A stretch of 64,000 nucleotides of DNA from the NCBI GenBank assembly GCA_037126765.1, contig JBBCBC010000009.1, forward strand, positions 23,024,870 through 23,088,869, read 5' to 3'. Source of the DNA: Stenogyne calaminthoides. Lineage: Eukaryota; Streptophyta; Magnoliopsida; Lamiales; Lamiaceae. The position numbers and the translations under genes are program-made. Below are positions 44,401-53,755 of the stretch, in pieces (within the stretch, counting starts at the first letter, position 1; every line of letters starts with the position of its first letter). Below the pieces are notes generated by a model. The model did no database searches and was not told the origin of the DNA. It was given only the letters and a program-made list of their open reading frames with translations.

Positions 44401-47098
44401 AAAAATTGGAAAAAACAACATAAAACCTTGGAATACACATATTAGCATGTAAATAAACACTAGTTTAAAGTTCAAAAACACATAAATGACACAAATTAAG
44501 GGCATAATCTTCAATAACACATTGCAAACTTCAAAAAGTACAAAGTAAAAACCAATAATTATCCAAATGGACCAAATCAAAGGCAAATAAATAGCAAACT
44601 AATCATCTTCATTGTCAAATTCATCATCAAAATCACCCTCCTCCTCATCATCATCATCATCAACAAATTGTGGGTCTTCCTCGTTAAACACTTTTTCCTC
44701 CTCTTCTAGAGGTTCTAAATAGTCAAATTCAATTTCTTCATCTCTAAGTCTAAAAGAGGATCCTCCACCACTCTTTCCCTTGCCCTTTCCCTTCGACCCC
44801 CTTCCCGTCTCCACTTGTTTAGAACCTTTAGGTACATAAGCTGGAGGTGGGCTGTGGGGCGGCGCCGGGATATGGAGGGAATGGGATAGCCGATGGTTTA
44901 GACTTTGGAGAAGGGAAGAGAAGAGAGGAGAAAGAAAAAATGAAAACCCTAGTTTCCTACCCTTAAAACCCAAAAAAAAACATTTTTATAATTTTTTTTA
45001 TTTTTTTTTTAATATGTGCGCCCGCCTCAGCAGTGTCTAGGCGCTGCAGCTGGCGCCTGGTGCGCCTTGCGCCTTAGGCGCGCCCGTAACAACTATGCAT
45101 ATAAAGCTATAACTTTAGAAAAGAATAAAGCCAGTGCATGGTAAATTCAATTTCTGTGCTCTGTGTAAATGAATAAAGTGGAATTGTTGGACTAAGGGTG
45201 TAAATGAGATGAGTCGAGCAGTGTCAAGCTCGAACTCGACTCGATAAAAAAGCTCGAAGATCGAAACTCAACTCGATAGAAAATTCAAAATACTTGACCT
45301 CGTCTCGATAACTTACATAACCATTAATTAGTTATTACTTATAATTAGAGTATATTTGTAAATATTTAGTATAATATGGGTAAAATAGTAAAATTGTGCG
45401 AGCTTGATTAGGCTCGCGAGCCTGACTACCCTAGTTTTACTGAGCTCGAACTCGAGAACTACTCAAGTAGCTTGAGCTCAACTTGATTAAATACGAGTCG
45501 ATTTTGAACTTTTTCCGAGTTGAGCATGAGTAGCTCGTGAGTTGGTTTGACTCACGTACACCCCTATGTTGGACTAGCATTTTCTTGCCTTTTGTCTTTA
45601 TTTGTTTGCCCACTTATGGTGTCTTTTCGAAAATTCTGTTATCTGTACTTGCCAATTTTTTGGCATGTCTTTTTCTCTTGTCTATAAGGGAGTTAAACCA
45701 AAATTTACTTGGATGGAGTTAATGTATTTGGCAGAGACCTTGGTGCACTCTACACTTGAACCGTGTGATGATGCAGATTTCACATTCTCCGTCAACTTCA
45801 ACCTAAAAGAACACACGGTTTATGTGCGATGTCGTCCCCATCTTAGAGATTTCCTGGAGAGAGTATCCAGCATCTTTGAGATAATTCTATTTACTGCCAG
45901 TCAAAGCATTTATGCTGAACAACTTTTGAATGTCCTGGACCCAAAGAGTAAAATCTTTCGCCATCGCGTTTATCGTGATTCATGTGTCTTTGTCGATGGA
46001 AATTACCTGAAGGACCTTTCAGTTCTTGGTCGTGATTTGTCACGTGTCATAATAGTCGACAATTCTCCTCAGGTAAAGTTGGCTTGGAATCTTCATTTCT
46101 TTGTTAAATTATGCAAAACTTTGCTTTTATTTATTATATTTACTTTTACTAGGTGAATATGGATTTAATAACTGCGTTGCTGTAAATTGATTAGTTAAGT
46201 ATTTGAATTAAGATTAACTCTTTTCATGGAGACCTGTTGATGCTCCCTGTACGACCTTTTAGAAAGTCTAGATTCATTAACTGAAACAGACTTGCAAAAG
46301 AAACTATTAGAAACAATCATGTCATGCTTAAATATAAATAAGTCAGGGGTGTCTTGATGGTGAGATATGATTCATATAGCTGTCCCATTTGGAAAGGTTT
46401 AGGAGGCGTTTGGTTCAAATTCATCAATTGCAATGGCAATGGTAATGAGAATATAGAATAGTGAATTACAATTAGAATTATAGTTACATTGTTAGTATTA
46501 TTCTCTAGTTTTGAAATAAGTGAGAATAAAAATAATTGTTGGTTGAGGAATAATAAAATGATTGATGATAAATGATTATAGGAGGGGAAGTAGTTAATCA
46601 AAATGGAGTAATGATTAACTTATTTTTTAGTCTCATTATTCCGTAGGAAGTACGATGAAGGTAAGTTTATCATATCTTATTGATTTATTCTCATAAACCA
46701 GCACATTACACTATACTCATTCTCATTATCATTCCCATCGAATAATTTTGAACCAAACGCCCGCTCAATTTGTTGTAAATCATCTTTTGACATTATGAAA
46801 ATGTACTAGACATGCTATCGTTTTATTTGCAAGAGTAATAATTATTCTTCAAATTATCTATTGAATCCCATGTCCGTTTCAGGCTTTTGGTTTCCAAGTG
46901 GACAACGGTATACCCATCGAAAGCTGGTTCGAGGATCGTTCAGACGCTGAATTATTATTGCTGCTTCCGTTTTTGGAAAGTTTAATCGGAGTTCAAGATG
47001 TTAGGCCAGCGATTGCCCAGAAATACAATCTTCGTGGAAAAATAGCAGCAGCAGTTTGCCCCTTAGATTATCATGAAGGAGACCCATTTGAAAGATGA
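41500..47098 (+). CDS. SSP4: CTD small phosphatase-like protein (SCP1-like, SSP4/CTDSPL2 type), six coding exons
   Basis: Coding exons: 41500-41653, 42447-42586, 42804-42900, 43545-43814, 45735-46072, 46883-47098. The total is 1,215 nt, 404 aa, and every junction keeps frame with GT-AG borders. The N-terminus (MQTKKRATGKNSREVASPRV) and ELITSSARKKK match plant CTDSPL2-like proteins. A long acidic linker precedes the HAD-type FCP1/SCP1 domain in about the last 200 residues. The catalytic DxDx(T/V) motif is DLDETLVHST, with the nucleophile Asp in exon 4 and the T in exon 5. RCRPHLRDFLERVSSIFEI, VYRDSCVFVDGNYLKDL and VDNSPQ follow in the family order. Family members remove phosphate from Ser2/Ser5 of the RNA polymerase II C-terminal repeat in the nucleus (known for Arabidopsis SSP4). 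The gene looks intact. Which Arabidopsis paralogue (SSP4, SSP4b) it matches best is not decided. Confidence 0.93.
41825..42250. mobile_element. Harbinger-type (Tourist-like) MITE in the first coding intron
   Basis: Ends are inverted: GGTGGCGTTTGGTTCAGAATTCTTCAATG at left, and CATTGAAGAATTCGAACCAAG plus a C-run at right. The target duplication is TTA (41822-41824, 42251-42253), as expected for PIF/Harbinger. A poly(A)-tailed retroposon sits inside it (42009-42105). Confidence 0.75.
42009..42112 (-). mobile_element. SINE-like 3' fragment with poly(A), nested in the MITE
   Basis: On the minus strand the sequence CTGGTCCCCAGGATTAGTCGG, then GGATACCGAGTTAT followed by a run of about nine A, matches the tail layout of plant SINEs. 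The RNA polymerase III promoter half is not clear here, so the copy is probably 5' truncated. Confidence 0.55.
42914..43243. mobile_element. MITE with about 20-bp terminal inverted repeats in intron 3
   Basis: The left end GGGATAATATCATTTTTGG and the right end CCAAAAATGATATTATCCC are exact inverses. The interior is itself a long imperfect hairpin around a CACCCCCAA/GGGGGTG pair (about 43055-43105). The target duplication is not clear; superfamily not assigned. Confidence 0.75.
43868..44170. mobile_element. Probable Stowaway-type (Tc1/mariner) MITE remnant in intron 4
   Basis: The left part has TACTCCCTCTGTCCC, the standard terminus of plant Stowaway MITEs, preceded by a TA. I cannot find the inverted partner, so the right limit is a guess. 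Confidence 0.35.
44301..45097 (-). mobile_element. Non-autonomous hAT element (797 bp) in intron 4
   Basis: Inverted ends CATAGTTGTTACGGGC and GCCCGTAACAACTATG are flanked by the exact 8-bp duplication CATATAAA (44293-44300, 45098-45105), diagnostic of hAT. Next to each end are many GGCGC/GCGCC repeats (about 44312-44395 and 45005-45085) that can fold into hairpins. The minus strand has an open frame at 44973-44599 whose acidic tail (residues after LRDEEIEFDYLEP) looks like the C-terminal tail seen in some hAT transposases, but no dimerisation or BED domain is present. Confidence 0.9.
45195..45568. mobile_element. hAT-like MITE with GAGCTCGA-rich interior in intron 4
   Basis: The ends AGGGTGTAAATGAG and CTCACGTACACCCCTATG are imperfect inverses. 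The 8-bp TTGGACTA repeats on both sides (45187-45194, 45569-45576). The interior has many AGCTCGA/TCGAGCT steps. The left terminus seems to have lost about three bases relative to the right. Confidence 0.7.
46402..46766. mobile_element. Second Harbinger-type MITE of the GGCGTTTGGTTC family, intron 5
   Basis: The left end GGAGGCGTTTGGTTCAAATTCAT follows a TTA; the right end ATTTTGAACCAAACGCC is its inverse. The exact right limit and target copy are uncertain by a few bases. It is related to the MITE at 41825-42250 but lacks the retroposon insertion. Confidence 0.7.
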
Positions 47099-47523
47099 GA
47101 ATTTTCAGAGGTTGGAAATGAAGATTGGAGATGAATAATGGGAAGAGGTAAATTAAAAGCATTGTGTGATGTGAAGCCAATTTCAGGACTATTTTCTCTG
47201 TAGATGTAGACTCAATTTAGCTAGGGTCTTGGAAATTTACATTTTATTAATTGGACCAAATAATTAACTTATACAACTCTCTTTTGAAATGGATGATTTT
47301 ATTTATTTGACCGTCTTTTGTTGAATCTTCTGTTATTATTATTGTCGATAGAGGCACACTTGCATGAAACGGTTTCACGGTGAGATGGAGCATAAGTTGG
47401 GCATTGACGCTTTAACTCTTTGAAAGAGATGAGTGTAATTTGTGTTAAGTTGCACTCTGTCTCATGCATGAGACCGTCACATATGAGTTATATGTCTTGC
47501 CTGTTATTATTTATATAAAGATT
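47099..47523. other. 3' flank of the phosphatase-like gene
   Basis: This is AT-rich sequence after the stop codon, probably including the 3' untranslated region. Several A/T-rich hexamers could serve for polyadenylation; none is clearly preferred. Confidence 0.4.
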
Positions 47524-47734
47524 AAGTCTTATATGCATTCAGGTGCACCGTGCACTGATAGTACATTTTAGAACCGTATAATTTATTATATTGAAAGATA
47601 CAATTTATTAATACTAAACCATGCAATTATTAATATAGAAAAATAATCGCATGGTTCAGTGTAAATAAGTTGCAAAGTTCTAAAATGCACTGAGTGCACG
47701 GTGCACTTAAATGCACATGAGACCTACTCTTATT
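47524..47734. mobile_element. MITE with long inverted ends, copy 1
   Basis: TAAGTCTTATATGCATTCAGG with GTGCACCGTGCACT at left pairs with AGTGCACGGTGCAC plus TTAAATGCACATGAGACCTA at right. The whole unit of about 210 bp can fold back: the inner arms AATTATTAATAT and the ACCATGC/GCATGGT pair also match. No superfamily is assigned. Confidence 0.7.
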
Positions 47735-47743
47735 AGGCTAAGT

Positions 47744-47970
47744 CGTGTATGCATCCAGGTGTACCGTGCACTCATAGTTCATTTTAGAAACAAGCAACTT
47801 GTTATACTGAAAGATGCAATTTGTTTACACTGAACAGTGCAACTATTAATATGAAAAAATAGTTGCATGGTTCAGTGTAAACAAGTTGCATCTTTTAGTA
47901 TAACAAGTTTCATATTTCTAAAATGCACTATGATTACACGGTGTATCTGGATGCACATAAGACCACTCTT
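47744..47970. mobile_element. MITE with long inverted ends, copy 2 (diverged)
   Basis: It has the same plan as the unit at 47524-47734 and follows it directly: TAAGTCGTGTATGCATCCAGG at left, CTGGATGCACATAAGACCA at right, inner AACTATTAATAT block. A third, AT-decayed relative is at 63735-63945. Confidence 0.65.
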
Positions 47971-47992
47971 CTTATTATTATGTTTAAAAATT

Positions 47993-48590
47993 TGAACCAA
48001 TCGTTCTCGAAATTTATATATTTAAGGATTTTTTTTCCTGATGATTTGCTAGTATATAATGGGCTTTTAAAATAGTTTTTATATTCTTTTAAAGCAAGAC
48101 AAATTAGCATATTTTTAATGGGATGGGGTCCGAATTTTGTGGGGAAATGAAATCACTTAGGCCACGTTTATTTCATTAGATGAGATAGACAGGGGTGATA
48201 TGATTATGGGGGATTGTACTGTTCCGGGTCATTAAATTTGTCAACAATGTATTTGTTTGGTTTAATTGATAAACCCAAAATATACCGCATTGAACCAATC
48301 GTTCTCTAAATTTATATATTAAAGGATTTTTTTTTCTAATGATTTGCTAGTATATAATGGGCTTTTAAAATAGTTTTTATATTCTTTTAAAGCAAGACAA
48401 ATTAGCATATTTTTAATGGGATGGGGTTCGAATTTTGTGGGGGAAATGAAATCACTTAGGCCACGTTTGCTTTATTAGATGAGATAGATAGGGGTGATAG
48501 GATTATGGGGGATTGTACTGTTCCGGGTCATTAAATTTGCCAACAATGTATTTGTTTGGTTTAATTGATAAACCCAAAATATACCGTATT
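47993..48590. repeat. Direct tandem duplication, unit 298 bp, two copies
   Basis: Copy one, 47993-48290, and copy two, 48291-48590, both begin TGAACCAATCGTTCTC and end with the AACCCAAAATATACCG block. They differ by about ten substitutions and one or two single-base indels. Each contains a GGCCACGTTT(A/G) segment common at MITE ends. Confidence 0.92.
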
Positions 48591-50305
48591 GATAAAATAA
48601 TTGTAAGTGTTTGGTTTGTGTGATAAATGTTAAAATAATTTGAATTTGCCTAAATTACCCTTGAACAATACATTAGTACAAGAAGAATAATTCGGCATCG
48701 GTTTCTTTCGTTCCCATCAAACTCTTTGAAGCTCAGAATAACAATAACCCATTCTTCCAGTTTGGGCTTGAATGCATTCATTTATTTATATAAATTCAGA
48801 TCAGCATACTCCAGCAAAGCTACATAGGCAGAATGCTGAGCCCATAGTTTAGTAAAATGACAGGGAGAGACATAAGAACAGTTTATAGTAAATTTCACCT
48901 TAAAATCTACATATTAAACCGGAATTAACTACCTTAATTCGAATAGCACCATAGTAGTTCAATTGTCAATCCACAAAAAATAACTTGCTATAGACTTTTT
49001 TAGCACGGCATGAACTCTATCCAATAATAAAATAAATCAAGCAAGATGATGATTATACGAACTAATACAAAAATTAATAATCCCATCAAGATCTGATTTA
49101 ACTCAAACACATTTCAAAATTAACAACATTCCGGAAAGCTCAAATCTCCGAATCAAATGACACAAAAAGAATGCAAGGACTGCCTTTGATTACTATACAG
49201 AGCCTTAATTTCAAAACGCCCCAAAATTTCTGCAAAAGTTAGACTGTTCTCATAAATTATGGTAGAACAAGACAAAAGGAAAAATACAAGATCATAATTG
49301 TTACTTACCTTTTCAATCGATTTTTCCGTTTCGATCGATGATCTTTGCTCTGTAAACTTCTCGAACGTGAAGAGAGCAAGAGGGGCAGAACCTGACCACC
49401 GACCAGGGTAGTGATATGTATATATTGGCATTTTTGTAATATATTTGATGTAGAAGGGTGTTTTTGTCTAATCATTAAAATATTTGAGGGCAAAATTGTA
49501 TTTCATGTGTTGACATTATCCCAAAAAAGAGTTGGACCGAGTTATCTTACCCTCCACCCCCTGATCATTAGTCATCCATTTGCAAGATTAAATTAAAAGG
49601 ATAATTTTGTAATTTTATAATTATTAAATTAAATTATTAGTAGGGCGAAACACTGCGATTGCATATAGCACAATGCAAATGCATTAATGCAAAGTGCAAT
49701 CATTTAAAAACGATTTCAACCGTTGGATCAATGATCTGATGGTATTTAAGGATTCACTAGTATCAGGAAGGGCGAAACATTTCCTGACCATAGAAAGACC
49801 CTACTTAAAAATATATAAATAACATATTCGTAGTATGTATGTTTTATTTCCTATTGTATTTTCTAATATAAATTTGTAATATGTAATGTATGTTTTATTT
49901 TTTATTGTATTTTATAATTTAAATTATTAATGTTGTTTTACAACTAATTTATATGCTTAGAATTTTTAAAATTTTTAGTAATTACTATTATTGTCTTAAA
50001 TAGAAAATTATTATATTATATCATATAAATATTTAATACAAAACAAAAAGAAGATGCTAAAAGTGGTTTGAGTTCAACTTTGAGTTGGGGCAAATTTAAG
50101 CAAATTTGCCACAAATTTGGCACTCATGGTATTTTGAGTCCAAGTTTAAGTTTCCAATGGAGGCTAAAATGGTGCCAAATTGGGTTTGATTCCAAATTTG
50201 CTACTCCTTTGGATATGGTCTTAATTTATGTTAGGGGAATTGAGGTTGGTGATGGACCACTTTTTGTAATTTTGTTGGAAAAGGGTATTATTATCTTTAA
50301 GGGGC
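48591..50305. other. Spacer without a gene I can support
   Basis: The sequence is mostly AT-rich. A minus-strand stretch at about 49440-49305 looks like a short leader exon with a consensus donor (GAAAAG/gtaagt), but no downstream exons could be identified. At 49640-49790 GGGCGAAACA occurs twice in direct orientation around a block with several ATGCAAATGCATT-like motifs. No RNA gene was recognised. Confidence 0.4.
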
Positions 50306-51780
50306 AATTACTCATAGATACACTTTGACTTTCAAAATAGCAATCTAATACAATTTTACTTTTTCAGGCATGCAAATAGACTAAATTATCCCTAATGTCA
50401 CAAAATGAAAAAGCTGCTGCTCCTGTCACTTCACACTGCAATTTCACTTCACCCCATCTGACTTCCTTCAACAGTTTTCAATTTTATTTAAATTTTACGT
50501 CATAAAAAAATAATTAATATTTTTTTATAATTTGGACTCATGTTTTTTTCTTTACAAAAAATATTTTCTGAAAAAATAAATTTAATTAAAATATTTTTTT
50601 GACTTATTAATATAGTTAATAATTATTAACAAATTATTATTTAATTAAATAAAATATTACATACACGCATAAACTACATTGTATGTACACATGCCAATTT
50701 GCATCTTCCAAATGCATTTTAAATAAAATATTATATACACTAAAAAACATTGCATACACGTATAAAAATTACATACACGCGTAAACATTGCATTGCATAC
50801 CCGCGTTTAAAAAATTGCATACACACAATCAGTATGCGTCTTCACATTGTATAATCACCAAAATTCCATCACATCCTTGAATCTTCTTTACCAAAAATAC
50901 AGAATCACCACCTACCAAACACAGAATCACAAAAAAAAAACTACACATACTCTTGCTTCTTCCATCTTCTTCACCAAAAACAGAATCACCAAAAACCTAC
51001 CAAAAAATAACCCAAACAACTTGTAGAAATCACCATAAAAAAATCAACAAAAAATCCCCAAGAAATCACCAAAAAATCAACAAAAAGTGCACTATCCATT
51101 GGGGAACTCAACACTACACTGTATTACTTTATAGTGTAAAAAAATCAGAAAAGTTCAAAATCTCAAGAACTTAAACAAAAAAATCCGATTTGGATTTACC
51201 CGGTATTAGTTAACTATTCATTGTGTAACGCGATCTTGCCACCGCCCCCCACCCATCCTCATCACGCGCCGTCGCTGCCCAAACAGATCGCGCCTGCCAC
51301 CGCTTCAAAACCAAATCGATCTGTCGCCCCACCGCTTCAACCAGAAAAAATCCGCCTCTCACGCTCGACGGCGGCCATGAATCTGTCGTGGCTCTTTTTT
51401 CAGCTGGTAAAACACCTCCGCCTCCATCCCCCAAACCCTAGATTCGCCCTGCAATACCAAATCCACCGCCGCCGCACCTCCACAAAACTCCCCCGCCGCG
51501 ACTCACCATCATCACCAACCACCACTACAACCGACGACTTTGAATTTGAGATGGGGGAGAGAAGTTGGGGGAGAGAGAGATAGAGAGAGAAGATGGGATA
51601 AGAGAGAGAGAGAGAGAGAGAGAGAGGGTATGAGCTGCATATTTTTTTCTTTTACTGAATATGACGTGAGATATTTTAAGGGTAGAAGGGTAATTATTTT
51701 TATAGTGGGTAGCTATTTTTTAGGATAAATGTATCTGGTAGCTAGTGGGCTTATTTTTTTGTACTAGATAGCAATTACAC
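50306..51780. mobile_element. Possible DNA transposon carrying a GC-rich captured fragment
   Basis: The left end GGGGCAATTACTCATAGATAC and the right end TACTAGATAGCAATTACACC look like imperfect inverses. The inside starts AT-rich, with repeated CATACACGCGTAAAC-type motifs at 50660-50830. It then turns GC-rich at about 51225-51560 (Pro/Arg/Ser codons on both strands) and ends with a (GA)n run. The GC-rich part has frames on both strands (51221-51583 plus, 51434-51210 minus) with no recognised domain. No target duplication was found, so the element call is tentative. Confidence 0.4.
51569..51628. repeat. (GA)n microsatellite
   Basis: Near-continuous GAGAGA runs, with the purest tract at about 51603-51628. 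Confidence 0.9.
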
Positions 51781-51789
51781 CTATCTTTT

Positions 51790-52036
51790 CGGGGTGATTC
51801 ATCCCGGGGGAACACTGTTTAGATGTGTAAATTTACCTTAGTACCCTTAATGAAATATTTTATACCCGGCTCGAGTGGTTCATGGTTCATCCGGCCCGAA
51901 TATGTCATGATTTATGGTTCATTATTTAATGTTTAGGATGTAGATGATTCATCCAAATTGAAATTATCACTTATTTCATTAAGAGTAGTTAAATCATTTT
52001 ACCCTTATCACCCCGGGGTGATTCCTACCATTTAGC
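51790..52036. mobile_element. Possible MITE with GGGGTGATTCATCCCGGGG-like ends
   Basis: CGGGGTGATTCATCCCGGGG at left partly pairs with CACCCCGGGGTGATTCC at right. Each end is itself near-palindromic. The interior is unrelated AT-rich sequence. No target duplication is clear. Confidence 0.35.
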
Positions 52037-52130
52037 AGCACCCTTATCTTTTTGCTTCACAAATTGTACGTGAGAGTAATAAAAAAAAAAGGAAAGTTGT
52101 ACCTTAGCGTACGTAATAAGACTTCCCACT

Positions 52131-52509
52131 TAGAGCATTCGTATATGAATTTTCATCCATCCATCCACCCTCTTTCCTCCACATCATCTTTCATTAAACA
52201 TCTAATTTTTTTTTTTTTTTTTTACAACAAACATCTAACATTTTAAATTCACTTTCACAATGGTTCATCCATCCATATACACTCTTGTGGGCCCTTGTAC
52301 GCTATAAAAAATTATTAATAATGATATTTAGAATTAAAAAGAAAGAAAAAATAACAAAAGTTGTCACAACAATTTCTCTCTCCTGTTCAATGCATTGAAT
52401 GAATTTGCTTATCTCTCATGTTCAATAAAATGTCACAATGTTTTAAATTGCAAACTCCATCCATCTAGTCAATGGACAACTCATTAAAAACATCATTGTG
52501 GACGCTCTT
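52131..52509. mobile_element. Possible MITE of the AGAGCATTC/GACGCTCTTA type
   Basis: A TTAGAGCATTC start and a GGACGCTCTTA end form short imperfect inverted ends. CATCCATCCA repeats and their neighbours recur near both ends (52158, 52268, 52458). This matches a common plant MITE pattern whose ends read AGAGCATCCACAATG. TTA is present on both sides. Confidence 0.45.
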
Positions 52510-53610
52510 AGTACTTTAGAATCACTCCCTCAAAATTAAATTTTGAGGGATACCTTGTACACGTAAAATGTCAAGGTTCATGGTCTCTTTTATCATTAAT
52601 TTCATGTTCTTAAACTTTCGCTACACCAATTGGTATCATTAGAGTAGGCACAATGCCAAATTGAATTTGAATTTCGTTTTAAATTCATGAAATAAAATGA
52701 TATTTGAAATTTTAAATTTCAAATTGAATCTCAAATCCAGTTATGTTTTAAAAAGAGGGTTGGATCGGTCTGTCGGACTAGTCCGATCGCTATCAACAAG
52801 CATAACAACCGATTCAAAACACTTGACCACTTGGCTTTCGAACTGCCCACAAAGCACTGAAAAGCGGGAAATAAGGCATAAAGTGTTGTCAAGTTGAACC
52901 AGACAGCTCGTCAATTTAACATTATTTGAAAATAAAATAAAATTGAGGGTTATTTTACAAATTTTTATATTTATTATGGGCTATTATTTGACATCTTCCA
53001 ATTTTATGTGCTATTATTTAAAAATATTAATAATTATCTATAATATATATATATATTTAATTATATACCTTGTAATTATGACATTATACCGGCTCAATCG
53101 TTTGAAGCGATCAGACACGGTCGATTCCGGTTTAACAAAAAATACTAATACGAAATATAAAATCAAATGAATACTTGAAGAAGAATTCATGCTTTAACAT
53201 TTAATCTACTAGTGTTCGAACTAAAGTATAAATAAGTGGATTAGAAAAATATAAAAAGGAGTTCCGTTTTCAAGAGGCTAAGAATCCAAAAAACAAAATT
53301 TTAATTTCAAAGCATAAAAATAATTTTTATGATTTCACATAACTTTTTGTAATATTTATGTATTGAAAAAATATTAAGTTGCTGCATCAGTTTTAGTAGA
53401 TGTGCAGCCGATATCATTTTTGACGCGAAAATTAAAGACATCTCACGCAGATCTACGTTCAAAACAAGGGCAGAAGGTAAAATGCCCTCTGGTTTATACC
53501 AAATTACGGAATGAACCAACAGTGAATACGTTCCGCGTGCTCGGTTAACCACAGTTAAGGGATCTTTTACCATGGTTAGTCGAATCTCACCACGGTTAAA
53601 ACAGCTCGAA
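52510..53610. other. Upstream spacer of ASY1
   Basis: AT-rich sequence without a supported gene. Within 53180-53580 no clear promoter element stands out, except a repeated CACGGTTA/CCACAGTTAA pair at 53548-53600. Confidence 0.4.
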
Positions 53611-53613
53611 GAT

Positions 53614-53632
53614 AATATATATATATTATATA
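53614..53632 (+). promoter_or_regulatory. Candidate TATA region of ASY1
   Basis: An (AT)-rich TATATATATATTATATA run lies about 125-140 bp before the start codon, followed by a C-rich stretch (CCGCCCACGCCTCTCACC). Distance and sequence suit a plant core promoter, but an AT run alone is weak evidence. Confidence 0.4.
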
Positions 53633-53755
53633 CCGCCCACGCCTCTCACCTCCCGCCACTTCATTCATTCTGCATTCCAGCTTAAGAATTCAAAATTTCA
53701 GTAACAAACTTTCTCAGCTCATATTCAGATTCTCATCTCTCTACTTTCCGTTGCA

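Noticed and set aside
44353..44586. 77-aa minus-strand frame in the intron hAT element
   Set aside because: Hydrophobic, AT-derived composition with no transposase motif; probably chance.
49305..49440. Minus-strand leader-like exon with a good GAAAAG/gtaagt donor and a 92-aa open frame
   Set aside because: The frame runs into the putative intron, no downstream coding exon can be identified to 48600, and there is no recognisable domain.
51569..51628. GA repeat as a GAGA-type regulatory element of a nearby gene
   Set aside because: No gene start is nearby and it lies inside a possible transposon; it is treated as a microsatellite.
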